A stretch of DNA of 64,000 nt from Parastagonospora avenae f. sp. tritici 18332-5 (taxonomy: Eukaryota; Ascomycota; Dothideomycetes; Pleosporales; Phaeosphaeriaceae), in contig JAFJTR010000016.1 in assembly GCA_022559985.1 (NCBI GenBank), positions 310,001 to 374,000 on the forward strand. Reading direction: 5' to 3'. This document shows positions 1-10,769 of the stretch, one piece after another. Positions within the stretch are counted from its first letter, which is position 1. Each line of letters starts with the position of its first letter. The notes below the pieces were generated by a model. The model did no database searches and was not told the origin of the DNA. It saw only the letters and a list, made by a program, of their open reading frames with translations. Made by a program: the position numbers and the translations under genes.

Positions 1-2179
1 GTTGCATCCATCGCGAGCACAACTCAGCATCGGTGTTGCCATTGAAGCCGCAAGTGTCAACACCGAACATGGGGATGCCGAAAAGCGAGAACGAAAGCGC
101 TTGAGGTATGGAGAAGAACATGTACGCCCATCTTGACATGTTATCTCCGCCCCAGTGCCCAGCCCACTTGCCACTACCGGCGAAGGTAGATCGGCCAATG
201 ATGAAGGGACGCTTTCCTGGGAAGACTTCGAGAAGACCCTGGTAGGTAGCGTTGATGATCTGGTGGCCCCAGATGTTGTGTATGTCGTACTCTTGCACAC
301 CGTTGGCGTGCGTAGCATTAGGGCTAACGGCATGGACCGCAAGATCTCCTTGAACGTGGTTGAGAGCATAAGGAGGGTAATTGACGTCCCTCACTCCCGC
401 GGTTGGTGCCGTCCTCAAATAAACAGTGGAGGATGATGTCGAGGTTGCCGATGCAGCGGACTGACTAGCTGATGCAGCAGACGCAACAGTGGCTTCGGTA
501 GCATTCGTGATATTGAAGAACTCAGGGTAATCAAAGACCATGTTTCCGACCTCTCCTGGAAGCGAGAAAGGTGGGTGAACAGGGTTGAGTGTGACGTTTC
601 CAGTGCCGCATGAGCCAACACAGAAGGAAGAGACTTCTTGCATGTCGAGCCAGAAACCGCTGAACGGTACCTCCTTGTACCATTCAACCATCTCCTTGAT
701 CCACCAGGCCTGAGCCTTGGATGCCATCCAGTCAGGGAAGACGGTGTAGCCAGGCCAGACAGCACCAATGTATTGACTGCCATCAGGGTTGTTCAGGAAC
801 ACACCCGACTCGTTGCCTCTGGCATACGTGTCGTACGCATCGCTAGCATTCTGGGGGTTGGGGATATAGATTGCACCATCAACAATAGGCACAAAATGCT
901 GGTTGTTGCCGTGAAGCCAGCCAAAAAACTCCTTGACGTCTGATGGCGGGAATGTGACAGGGTCAAGAGTGAAGTCACGATACTGGTCCATGTAGTCGAT
1001 GTCAAGCCAGATGGTTTCCAGGGGAATGTTGAACTTCTTCATCGTCTCGACAACTTCCCTTGTCTCGCTCCAGTTGTGGTATCCCCACCTGCACTGATGG
1101 AATCCGAATGTCCAGTATGACTGCATAGCAGGCAGACCGATCGCAGATGTCTGGTATTGCTTGGTGACCTCTGGCTGTGTCGGTCCATCGAAGAAGAATA
1201 GATCAATCTCACCGCCCAAGGACCTCCAGGTCAACTGTGTAGGGTTGAGTACTACTTCCATGCCGTGGGTGTTGCGGTAGTACACGCCATGGGAGGCAGA
1301 CTCGTAGGGTGACCCCTTTGCCTCATCGCCAAGGTCGAAGCTAGTCTGTTGTATATCCGATGACATCAACGCCCTCTTGTTCTTGTTGTCCTTGCCGGCT
1401 TCGAAGTAACGCGTCTCGAGGTAAAAGGGATGGCTGCCGTAAAGGTTACGGTCGATCGGGTCGCCTACGTCCGCAGCGTAGATTGTAGCCGTGAAGTTGT
1501 TGTTGAGGCGCAGTCCGTGAATGCGCTCACCGAGGCCGTATAGGTTGTAGTCTTCAGGTAGGCTGTTGACGAACTCGACGAATTGGTTCTCGTAGACGAG
1601 ATGTGTTCCCTTGGTGGTGAAGATCACATCGCCGCCGGACTTTCTGGTAACTGTGAACCAGAAGGAGGGTTCGTTGCCCCAGTCGAACTTCAGATCGAGA
1701 TCTGCGAAAGAACCCTCGCTCTTTGGTCGCGGGATCAGGTCTTCTGGTACGATCCATTGCGAACTGTTCGAAGTGTCCAGATGTGCTGGTCTGATGTTCA
1801 CAGCCAGCCTGCTGTCGCTCTGATACTCGACCTTGAGGCTCAGTACATCAATGTCAGTTCCGTAGACATTGCATGGTTTTCCAGCGAGTGTGAGGACCGC
1901 GCTCAATCCTTGTTCGCTCTGCTCAAGAGCTGATGCCGTATACCCAGGGCAGACGTCCTGCGCGTCAACTGCTTGCGGGTCCTGGATATTGGGAATGATA
2001 TTCGCGCCCTGATCTGCCGAGGCTGGTATCGTGAAAACTGGTCGAAACGACGTCGGCGTGCCGTTGAGTGTTGTACTCCACCCGCCATCTGAAGAAGCTG
2101 CGGGCGTGACGGCCTGCGCGTGTGTCAACACTACGCAGGAAAAAAGCGCCGAAGCACGAAAGAAGTTCCTGCGAGCCAT
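1..2179 (-). CDS. Secreted GH31 alpha-glucosidase (3' end outside window)
   Basis: Glycoside hydrolase family 31 enzyme, predicted to release glucose from the non-reducing ends of alpha-glucans outside the cell. The frame is open without introns from the ATG at 2179 to the window edge (about 726 residues seen). Residues 1 to about 22 form a signal peptide (MARRNFFRASALFSCVVLTHAQ). The nucleophile region reads FSGFWLDMQEVSSF (around 640-670), with the Asp of WLDMQE as expected nucleophile; the acid/base region HWGGDN lies in the last quarter of what is visible. A Ser/Ala/Thr-rich insert (around 430-500) separates the two, as in fungal extracellular alpha-glucosidases. The family usually reaches 850-1000 residues, so 100-250 C-terminal residues are missing only because the window ends. 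Substrate preference (maltose, isomaltose, xyloside) cannot be read from this part. Confidence 0.93.
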   Translation of the reverse strand, partial: MARRNFFRASALFSCVVLTHAQAVTPAASSDGGWSTTLNGTPTSFRPVFTIPASADQGANIIPNIQDPQAVDAQDVCPGYTASALEQSEQGLSAVLTLAGKPCNVYGTDIDVLSLKVEYQSDSRLAVNIRPAHLDTSNSSQWIVPEDLIPRPKSEGSFADLDLKFDWGNEPSFWFTVTRKSGGDVIFTTKGTHLVYENQFVEFVNSLPEDYNLYGLGERIHGLRLNNNFTATIYAADVGDPIDRNLYGSHPFYLETRYFEAGKDNKNKRALMSSDIQQTSFDLGDEAKGSPYESASHGVYYRNTHGMEVVLNPTQLTWRSLGGEIDLFFFDGPTQPEVTKQYQTSAIGLPAMQSYWTFGFHQCRWGYHNWSETREVVETMKKFNIPLETIWLDIDYMDQYRDFTLDPVTFPPSDVKEFFGWLHGNNQHFVPIVDGAIYIPNPQNASDAYDTYARGNESGVFLNNPDGSQYIGAVWPGYTVFPDWMASKAQAWWIKEMVEWYKEVPFSGFWLDMQEVSSFCVGSCGTGNVTLNPVHPPFSLPGEVGNMVFDYPEFFNITNATEATVASAASASQSAASATSTSSSTVYLRTAPTAGVRDVNYPPYALNHVQGDLAVHAVSPNATHANGVQEYDIHNIWGHQIINATYQGLLEVFPGKRPFIIGRSTFAGSGKWAGHWGGDNMSRWAYMFFSIPQALSFSLFGIPMFGVDTCGFNGNTDAELCSRWMQ

Positions 2180-3345
2180 TTCGATTCAATCGCTGCGTTC
2201 GCGACCAAAAGCGCAACCAATTGCACTATGAGAAAATGGCAAAGAGGCCTGAATGTCCTTGAAATTTGCATCGAGGGCAATTCCAGGTACATATAGCTAC
2301 CCCAGTCTCTGCCAAGCTGCGCCGATCAAGCTCGCAAGCTCCCCGCATGACTGGAGCGGATGACGATGGCCAGGTACATTGGCAGGGGCGTCTGCATTAG
2401 CGAGGCGGCGGGGAAACACCATCTCGTCCCTCGCGCCGACATTAGACGAATCGGCAGTCGCGGAGAGCAGCATCTGATGAACTCGTGAAGTAGTTTCCAC
2501 GGGAAAGCTTCAAGCTTCAAGGCGCCCGTTGCTAAAGCTTGATGGTGTTGTTGAGCAGTGTGTAGAGACATACCGGAACGGCATAGCGGCGCTGCAAGAG
2601 CCACGATAACAGCAATAACGCAATATTGATGAGTTCCATCTAGGTAGAGATAGGTAGGTGGTCGGACGTTGTGGAACCGTTCGAGGTGTTCAGGTGTCGA
2701 TGGAGGACTGGATGTCGGACCGCGAAGCTCGAGATCTGGTGATGCCTGCATCCAGACGACGTTCCGAACTCGGAATGCGCGCTTTACAATACAAGAGAAC
2801 ATTCTGGCGTAGCATCTCAACGTTTTGGAGCCGCATGCTAGCTGTGGGGTTGCAGATCCAGATCTGCCCGCAGCCTGTGGTGGCAGATTTGAATTGTTAA
2901 CTGCCAGTGGAGTGCTCGCATGATCAAATTTCGCTTTTCTCTGTATATGTTCTAGCATTCATTATATTTCCGTTATAATTACATTATGCAACATGAGAGG
3001 ATTCCGTATCGCTTTGCGAAACTGACTCTCATGTTTCGTGAAAAGTGGCATTCATACATGATTGAAGACATCGGACCTTCACTGTGGGCCGTCTCACAGT
3101 AGGTATAGTTTTGCGCCATATTACCCCACTTCACTCCGCGGACAAGCATGTAGGAAATAGCGCAGAATGATAAAAATACGTCTCGTTGGTCGAGAGTCGG
3201 GCCATAGAGGCGGGTATAGGTACAATTGAGGCTTTTAGGAAATATCTGAACATGTAAGGAAATCGTTGCAGTCGGTGCAATAACGGTAGCATTTCAAGTC
3301 AGACAGCACGTGAGATTACTCTTTTTGTCGAAGCTGTCCGGTTGA
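2180..3345. other. Intergenic: GH31 promoter and 3' flank of next gene
   Basis: Apart from the elements at 2290-2413 I see no supported gene. A 210-codon minus-strand frame at 2326-2958 has no recognisable domain and overlaps the promoter. The part from about 2945 to 3300 is more AT-rich. Confidence 0.6.
2290..2413 (-). promoter_or_regulatory. Putative GH31 promoter elements (TATA-like, CreA-type sites)
   Basis: Upstream of the GH31 start there is a TATA-like TATATG (2290-2295, minus strand, about 110 bp from the ATG) and three matches to the carbon-catabolite-repressor consensus SYGGRG at 2300-2305, 2341-2346 and 2408-2413. The spacing suits a glucose-repressed glycosidase, but the motif is short and occurs by chance, so this is inference. 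Confidence 0.3.
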
Positions 3346-5031
3346 CTAGAATGGCGAGTAACTCGTCGGCCGACTGTCGTCGCTAATCCTTCTCTTGAAC
3401 ATCATGTACGAGTCTTGCGTACCCTCTTCGGGGAGGTATAGACCCTCAGCAGGTAGCCAACTTCTCCTCGGCGTGGGTGGTTTCTGAGACATTGAATTGT
3501 GCAGAGAAACGCGCGCTGGCTTCATGGGCATGACATATACTGCGGGTGCTAGTATGAAGTTTGTTGAAGTGGGACTGGGCGTCACGGCCGTGCTAGGTGA
3601 TAATAATGATGGTGAAGATGGGGTAAGAGGCCTTGGTGAGAGTGGTGCTGGTAAAAGTCCACGTTCTAACTCTCGATGAGGATGGCGATCTGGAATCGGG
3701 GGTTCCGACGGTGTTGAGGCTGGCATGGCGATGAAATTTGGCCGCGTTGGCGACCTCCGTGGGCTGCGGTCTGGAACTGTTGGTGCTGAAGTTGCCAAAA
3801 AGGTGTCTTCCAAGTTCGTCTGCTCAGTGCCAATAATGTCCTGATACCAGTCATAAGATCTGAAACTGAGACTAGGACTTGGAGGTGACGACAGCCCGGG
3901 TAGATGGAGCTGTGGCGGTCTACTTTGCAGTTTCTTCAATGTGCTCTTCCTCTTCAAACTTATCTCGCCGTCATCTCCTTCTTCGCTAACAGTCGGAGCT
4001 ATTGATACCTTTGTATTGCGGGGGTAGGGCGCCAACTCTATCTCAGACTTTCGCTTGTCCGATGGTTTAGGCATGGCGAGAGGTGGTGTAATTTGGACAG
4101 GCGGATGGTACTCTTCGAATCGATACTTTGTTCGGTCACGTGGTGTTCCGCTTTCGCGTGGTGTTCCCGTATCTCGTGGTGTGCTCGCCATTTTGTACAT
4201 TACATCGTCGAATATCATGCTCTTGTTGATGTTAACGTTGACCGTGTATTTCTTCTCCATTGTTGCTGGTGGTGGGGGCAACGGCATATCCTTAGGCGGT
4301 AGAGGTAGACGCTTTTGGGTCGACTGAGATCTTTGGCGCGTTGTCACTGTGGATGACATCTTCTTCTCGTCGACAAATCCGACTTTTTCAGATCGCTCGT
4401 GGCTAGCAATCTTGTGTGGCGAGACTAGCTGCGCAAGAGAGGCAGTGTGTTCTAGATCGTACTGCTCGCGAAAATTGGCGTACTGTGGACTATTTGGTAC
4501 GGACGCCACAAGTGTTTTCTGATCAGTCGCGCTTGATACGGACCTGTTGCGGTTGCCTCGCGACGATTCTATCGTAAAGCTGGGTATCTTCTGTACTCTT
4601 CTCCGCCATAACCAGATGCCCAGGCCGAACAGTATTAAAATGAAACCCAGAACTCCCAAACCCAGCCCCGTTGCTGCTCCGGAGCTCATACGCGACGTTG
4701 ACCCCGAAGTTGAGCCTCCAGCTTGACCGAACGGCGCACCATCGATCACTCTGGCGCAGACCCCTTTCGAGCATATCTTGTTGCTACCGCAATCACTGTC
4801 TGTGGAGCATTTGGCACTGGATGTGGATGATGGAGTCGCGCCGATAACGTTGTCGGACTTGCTTGTCGTTACGCTGAAAGTAGGGCTGCTGGTATCGAGA
4901 CTGAACTGCTGATCGACGGTGGAAGAGGTTGGAGTTGCTTGGGATGAGGTAGTGCTCGTGGCTGAGGATCGTTTTGATGTGGTTGAACTTGTCGTCTGCT
5001 GTTGGCGGCGCGTACTGAGGGTGGTAGACAT
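3346..5031 (-). CDS. Ser/Thr-rich single-pass membrane protein
   Basis: Predicted 561-residue intronless protein of unknown function. Residues 1-70 are very rich in Ser/Thr/Gln. A small four-cysteine motif follows (C75-x5-C81-x5-C87-x4-C92), then one transmembrane helix at about 119-142 ending in WLWRRR, and a long basic, proline-rich tail with PxxP stretches. The layout recalls fungal cell-wall sensors (Mid2/WSC style), but no WSC domain is present. ATG 5031 is the only ATG in this frame before the domains. The frame stays open upstream to about 5328 and encodes a hydrophobic stretch (LRVHLHLVLLII) just before the Met, so a missed upstream exon carrying a signal peptide is possible. The coding region is not in doubt; function is. 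Confidence 0.75.
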   Translation of the reverse strand: MSTTLSTRRQQQTTSSTTSKRSSATSTTSSQATPTSSTVDQQFSLDTSSPTFSVTTSKSDNVIGATPSSTSSAKCSTDSDCGSNKICSKGVCARVIDGAPFGQAGGSTSGSTSRMSSGAATGLGLGVLGFILILFGLGIWLWRRRVQKIPSFTIESSRGNRNRSVSSATDQKTLVASVPNSPQYANFREQYDLEHTASLAQLVSPHKIASHERSEKVGFVDEKKMSSTVTTRQRSQSTQKRLPLPPKDMPLPPPPATMEKKYTVNVNINKSMIFDDVMYKMASTPRDTGTPRESGTPRDRTKYRFEEYHPPVQITPPLAMPKPSDKRKSEIELAPYPRNTKVSIAPTVSEEGDDGEISLKRKSTLKKLQSRPPQLHLPGLSSPPSPSLSFRSYDWYQDIIGTEQTNLEDTFLATSAPTVPDRSPRRSPTRPNFIAMPASTPSEPPIPDRHPHRELERGLLPAPLSPRPLTPSSPSLLSPSTAVTPSPTSTNFILAPAVYVMPMKPARVSLHNSMSQKPPTPRRSWLPAEGLYLPEEGTQDSYMMFKRRISDDSRPTSYSPF

Positions 5032-5667
5032 TATAATTAAGAGAACCAGATGTAGATGGACGCGTAAAAAATTGAGCTGCCCCTGCTTTAGCTCAGGCAG
5101 ATGGTAGCCAAAGTCATGTATGAAAGTACTAAGAACAATAGCGATAGGAAGTGTGTAAAGGAAGGTCTGTCCTCTCAGCCTGGCATTAGGAGTTTGCAAT
5201 AGTGAATGTCCGCCCCGGAATAGCCTTCGCGACAAATCCGTGATGAGATGCGAGGGGTATACCTCATTATTGTAGCTCTCGGCAAAACACATGGACCGAA
5301 AGCTAATTGACGATCTCGAGTTGGTCAATTTTGGGGGTCAGCTTGTTTGACCAGGATAGCGTGTTACCTAGCGTTGCACCAGCGAACCTTCGCGCAAGAA
5401 GCTATTGCGCTAGAACCTCGACAGGGCATTGCGCAGAAAAAGAAAGGAGAAGCCGTTGAAGGCGATGTAAGCACATTGACGACGTTGCGCAACAACAGTC
5501 TGGTATGACAGTGACTTCGCTATCATTATAGATGTCTGCCTCGGCCGGCTTTGCAGTCAAGTTCGTGTGAGTGATGATCGCTGCAGCGATGCCGAGTCAT
5601 GTTGACCCAAATCCGTCCCTGACGAGATCCAATTGTTTCAAATGAGCGAAATGGTACCTTGCATGTA
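5032..5667. other. Intergenic
   Basis: Promoter of the membrane-protein gene and 3' flank of the peroxiredoxin gene. Nothing else supported. Confidence 0.6.
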
Positions 5668-6272
5668 CTATTTTCTGAGCGCCAGCCAATTGAGCACCTC
5701 CTTCGCGTTCGAATCGGGAGGGAAGACGGGGTACCAGACATGGATGATCTTTGCATCCTCAACCGCAAGCGCAAGTCTCTTGATCAGTTGCTTTCCTTGC
5801 CACTCAAACGTTGGCAACCTGAGAGCTCCCGCGAAGGCCAATTCTTTGTCCGAAAGGAGGTCGTAGGGTAAGTGCAGCCGCTCTTTAGCCTCTGTTTGAT
5901 ATGGTGTGTCTTGAGTCGACAAGCCGAATACATTCTTCACGCCGAGCTTCGCCAGCTCGGCAAGCTCATCTTTGAAGCTGCATGCTTGTGGAGTGCACCC
6001 TCGCGCTCCCGGAATAGCATTCCAGTCGTCTGTGATGGTCTCGCCGGGCGCGCCAGTGCGTGGATAGCAAAATAGAATGGTCAATCCTGAGAGCGATGAA
6101 ACATCTACCGTATTGCCCGAGGTGTCAGGCAGAGTGACCGAGGGCATACGAGATCCTAATAGATGCGAACAAGCGCCGTCATCCTGGGGCACTGGCAGTC
6201 CAGACGGGAAGGTCGTGTCTGTTTCGGGTCAGCAGATCTCCGCAGCTTCGATGTTGTTGACTCACGAGACAT
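5668..6272 (-). CDS. PrxQ/BCP-type peroxiredoxin
   Basis: Thiol peroxidase reducing H2O2 and organic hydroperoxides. Exons 6272-6266 and 6218-5668 (185 residues). The first coding exon is only 7 nt (ATG TCT C); the 47-nt intron has a GTGAGT donor, a CTGAC branch and a CAG acceptor, and the join gives MSHTTFPSGLPVPQDDGACS in frame. The redox site GCTPQACSF has two cysteines five positions apart, the peroxidatic/resolving arrangement of the BCP/PrxQ subgroup; the usual PxxxTPxC start is replaced by a longer loop YPRTGAPGETITDDW before it. No signal or targeting peptide is evident, so cytosolic or nuclear. It is divergent from the Rieske-FAD oxidoreductase gene across 723 bp. Confidence 0.88.
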
Positions 6273-6995
6273 GGCATGGGAGGCTTCGACTAGTGATTCA
6301 CCCGTCAGCCACACCCCGTATTCAAAGGCAAATGCAAGCGATGGTTGGCTAATATAGCTCAAACGATTGCTCGTGTTTCTTCGATTGTATTTGAGAACCG
6401 CAGATAGTGACGCTTCCGGCTCTCTGTATTGCGACTGCCAGAGGAGCGGAGAATCGACGCTAAGAAGCTGTACCTCGGGCGGGACGAACTAGCGGTACCG
6501 GCGAAATGTTGCTCCTATTCGCTGATAGCCTGCAGTCATACGACTCTTGCAGATATGGCAGTTATATGCTGGAAGTGTGTATATCTCCGAAGTGCTCTCG
6601 TGATCTTCTCAGGGTATAGCATAGGTACTAGGACTAAAGAGTTGGTCCAGCCAATACCTCTAGCGAAGATCAGGCAGACATAATGGTAGATACCAACAAT
6701 TGAGGAATTGCCAGAATAGAGTAGTCAAGGACTGAACTTCTGATCTCATTTCACAAAATATGTAGCAGTAATCTCCTCCCCTCCAATTGGCCATACCGCG
6801 CATCAAAACGTCACGTCCACGTCTTATCGATAAATATCCACCCCAACGCGTCTTCAGCGCGCGTTAATACCCATGTCGTCATGCAATCGTGACCGGCCGA
6901 ACAAATCACATCACAGCCTTTAGCTCCCCAGTAAGCACCCCGCTATTTGCCAGCATCATCACCTCACCCCCAGACGTTCTCTCACCGCGCAACTA
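6273..6995. other. Shared divergent promoter, peroxiredoxin / AIF-like
   Basis: The 723 bp between two divergently transcribed redox genes. Right half (6760-6995) is CT-rich, as expected for the leader of the plus-strand gene. No ORF with support. Confidence 0.6.
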
Positions 6996-8885
6996 ATGAA
7001 ATCTCTACGTGCTTTTCGACCCTTACGAAGTTCATTCAAGTTGCAATTCAGTCCCACAGCTCACCGCCAGGTTAGCAGCACAGCACGCATCATGGCGCAG
7101 GAATTCAAGCTCAAGGACGTGACGTCGCTGAATCTGAAGAATGGAGAGAAGAAGGAGGTTGAGGTCGAGGGCGTCGAGGGAGGCAAGGTGTTGCTGTTGA
7201 AGGTGCAGGATCAGGTGCATGCTACAAGCTCGACTTGCACGCATTACGGTGCACCATTGGCCAAGGGTATCTTGACGCCCGAGGGACGGTTGACATGTCC
7301 GTGGCACGGAGGTATGTTCAGTTCCACGATGTGTTCACAGCCTGGAGCTGACGCGAGACAGCTTGCTTCTCTGTCGCGACTGGCGATGTCGAAGATGCCC
7401 CTGCTCTTGACCCAATTTCAAAGTACGAAGTGTTCGAGCGTGACGGCGCTGTATACATCAAGACCGACGAGGCCACATTGAAGGCAAATCGGAGAGTCTT
7501 GAACCTCAAGTGCTCATCAGTTAGCGATGAGCAGGTCTTGGTCATTGGAGGGTAAGCGTGTCATTTTTCATGAGAGAGCCATTGGCTAACAGAAACAGTG
7601 GCTCAGGCACACTCGGCGCGGTCGAAGGTCTGCGAGGCGGAGGTTACACCGGCAAGATCACTGTCATCTCGAAAGAAGGCTACCAACCGATCGACCGTAC
7701 CAAGCTTTCCAAGGCTCTGTTGGCAGACCTCTCGAAGGCGGCATGGAGACAAAAGGACTTTTACAAGGATGCTAAGATTGACTTCGTCGAGGGTGAGGTT
7801 AGCGGTGTTGACTTCTCCAGCAAGAAGGTCTCCACCAAGTCGGGCAAGGACTTCGACTACTCCAAGCTGGTCCTGGCAACAGGTGGAACACCAAACTGGC
7901 TCCCGCTTGATGGCCTCAAGGGTGATCTTGGCAACGTCTTCTTGTTGCGCACTCTGCCAGACACACAAAACATCTTGAAGGCTGTTGGTGACAACGGCAA
8001 GAAGATTGTGGTCGTCGGAAGTTCGTTCATCGGCATGGAGGTGGGCAACTGCTTGGCCGGCATGAAGAACGACGTTACGGTTATTGGCATGGAAGAAGGT
8101 TAGTACGATCTCTCATCTGGCTGATCGTCCGCTAACAGTGCACAGAGCCAATGGAACGTGTGATGGGCAAGAAGGTTGGGAAGATCTTCCGCGGCCTCCT
8201 AGAGAAGAATGGGGTCAAGTTCAAGATGGGCGCCAGCGTGGAGAAGGCCAGCCCCTCGAAGAGCGACTCATCCAAGGTCGGTGCCGTGCATCTCAAGGAT
8301 GGTACCACATTAGAGGCGGACCTGGTCATCGAAGGAGTGGGCGTCAAGCCTGCCACGGAGTATCTCAAGGAGAACTCTGCCATTGCTCTCGAGAAGGATG
8401 GCTCAATAAAGACGGACGAGTCCTTCGCCGTCAATGGACTCAAGGACGTCTACGCCATTGGCGACATTGCAACCTACCCTTACCACGGCCCTGGCGGGAA
8501 TGGCGCCCCCGTTCGTATTGAACACTGGAACGTCGCACAGAACGCCGGACGCTCAGTGGCTAACTCGATCAACAACCCGGGAGCCAAGCCCAAGCCATTC
8601 GTACCTGTCTTCTGGTCGGCTCTCGGCTCGCAACTTCGATACTGCGGTAACACAGCTGCTAGTGGATACGACGATGTGGTTCTCCAAGGCGATGTCGAGA
8701 AGCCATCATTTGTCGCTTACTACACCAAGGGAGACCAAGTGGTGGCGGTGGCCTCGATGATGAAGGATCCGTACATGACACAGAGCGCAGAGCTTATGCG
8801 GAGAAATAAGATGCCGGGTAAGGCTGAGCTCCAGAAGGGCGTCGATATCTTGGAGATTGGCATGCCTAGCGAGATCAAGATCTGA
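6996..8885 (+). CDS. Rieske-FAD oxidoreductase, AIFM3-like
   Basis: Apoptosis-inducing-factor-like NAD(P)H oxidoreductase with an N-terminal Rieske [2Fe-2S] domain. Exons 6996-7311, 7362-7551, 7599-8098 and 8146-8885 (581 residues); introns of 50, 47 and 47 nt. The Rieske ligands are CTHYG and CPWHGACF, the second completed only when intron 1 is removed. The FAD-binding VIGGGSGTLGA motif is likewise formed across the intron 2 junction, and a second dinucleotide site (VVVGSSFIGMEVGN) plus YAIGDIA near the C-terminus complete the pyridine-nucleotide-disulphide reductase fold. Residues 1-32 are Arg/Ser-rich without acidic residues, a likely mitochondrial presequence. A second in-frame ATG at 7092 in stronger context could start a shorter cytosolic form. 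It is divergent from the peroxiredoxin gene. Confidence 0.93.
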
Positions 8886-10769
8886 GTGATCTGCGAAATG
8901 AAGGCGCGATATCTGGCGATAAGGATGAGAATAGCCGTAGAGCAGATTATTAAATTAAGTCCAAGCGATGTAATTCCACCGTGTGACGTCAAAAAAATAG
9001 CCTTTTTATGGCTGACTATGGATCCCAGACATGGCCGCGGTCTCGGAAGGAAGGAGCGCGAAGATGGAGTAACGACGGCCTCGAAGAGCTACCGGGAGGT
9101 GGACCCGAGTGACACAAACAAGCGCTTCGCAAGCGCCATCAAATTTCCGAGGTTACGTCCAATACAGAAGATTCTACACTTCCTCTGCAGCTTCAGGTAA
9201 CGGCGTGTTTGCGATGCAGCAAGATGCCTGCTGGAGTCATCTTCTCGGCGCGCATCATCTGTCAGAAGCCAGCTGCACGCTGCAAGTCATTGCACGGGCG
9301 CCGTCATTGGGCGCGGAGCCGAAGAATGCGCCAATGCATGCAGGGAACGGCCCTTACAGCCACCGCCATGCTTCGGCTGAGACACGGTGACAGTTGAGCG
9401 ACATCGTGTCTCTGTGTCGCTGAACCTTTTTCGCGACGTGGAGTTCCTTGCTTGTGCACAGGGGCACGCGTTGAGCGTTTTACGTCAGGACGCTTTGGCG
9501 GGGAGATTTTGGTGATGGCGATGGTCTTGGTGTTGATGTTGACGTCGCGTCGACGGCGCGTGTTGACAACTTGTCACCTGCGATGCATGGGTATAGGGGG
9601 CCGAATAGTGGGCGAGCAAGACATGCAGCAGTATGTCGATATCAGGCGGGTTCTGTTCGCCAACAATTGGGTTTCCTTGGAAACGGCACGTTAGGACAAT
9701 GCGAGATGCTCGAGACGTAGTTGGTGATAGAGTTCTGTGGTGTGGTACTTTGTACATGCATCTCGACAATGATGCGACGAGCATCCACGTGCAGTGCACG
9801 CTGCAAAGGAGCACTGAGCGCTGAGGACTCCGCTCCAGCATGCCAGCAGCCAGCACTGACTGCTCTCCACACATGACATCGTGGGCAGGAGTCAGCGAGG
9901 TTCTTAGTGAGGGCGCATAAAGGGCAATTTGCGCAATGACGCTTCTGCCGGGGCCTTTGTGTTTGAAACAGTTGGCATCCTTGCAGCGCCTAATGGGGAC
10001 TTGCAGCGATGGAAGCAGGAAGGCGCTCACGCTGCGCGCGCCGTTGTGTGGTGATGCCCAAGAGCGAGCGCGTGCTGGGACAACCTGGGTGTTCAGGAAT
10101 CGTGTGCAATCTCGCTGATCTGGCGGGTGGTGTGTGCGCTCTGGCGGGTTGGTGTTAGGCCGAGGGCGTGATGGTGGTCGTGGTGATGGATCTCCTTTCT
10201 CGTGCTAGCTACTCACTGTCTACCGAGATTGCGTCTAAGTCTTGTTCAGCCGCGCCTCCTGCCTCCTCCACTCACGTCCACTAACACGTCCAGTCCTCGA
10301 TCGCTTGAAAGACGGCGACCGTTAGATACCGGGTGCGCTGCTGTTTTCCGCTGCAGCTCCAGCACCACCGCGCCAGCCACTTTCGGAGCCTGAGGCTGCT
10401 ATCAAGACCACCGGACCCTCGCCTGCTTCGGCTTCCTGCACGCTCGCTCATAGTGCACGTGAAGACACTGCATTGCATCCTGCTGTCGAGACGAGCCCCT
10501 CCAGCCCCAGCAGCCAACTGCCAGCTCCGCGCGCACCCACGCACCCACGACGCGCTGCCGATCCAATTGCTCGACTTACACGTCCTCACCGCTCCGTCGC
10601 CGCTTCCCATTTGCCAGCGCGCTGCAGCATCGCAGGCCCGCAGGAACTAAAGCACGCTGCTGTGCCCACCAACGCCCATTCGACACTGTTGACTGTTTTC
10701 TGGCCCACCACCGCAAGTGCACGTCGTCGATTCCCACGCCTCCCGCTGTGAGACACTGCATCCCCCGAC
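8886..10769. other. Long intergenic region / kinase leader
   Basis: The last 580 bases (10190-10769) hold no ATG on the plus strand and are C-rich, consistent with a long 5' untranslated leader for the kinase. The rest shows no supported gene; a 181-codon minus frame (9485-10030) starts with GTG and lacks any recognisable domain. Confidence 0.6.
8984..8991. promoter_or_regulatory. CRE/ATF palindrome TGACGTCA
   Basis: Perfect 8-bp bZIP (CRE) palindrome about 100 bp past the AIF-like stop codon and 1.8 kb before the kinase start. Which gene it serves, if any, is unclear. Confidence 0.25.

Noticed and set aside
2326..2958. 210-codon minus-strand ORF upstream of GH31
   Set aside because: No domain, no splice signals, low-complexity in parts, and it overlaps the promoter of GH31.
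9485..10030. 181-codon minus-strand frame in the kinase leader region
   Set aside because: Starts with GTG; no domain; Cys/His/Ser-rich composition expected of a random GC-rich frame.
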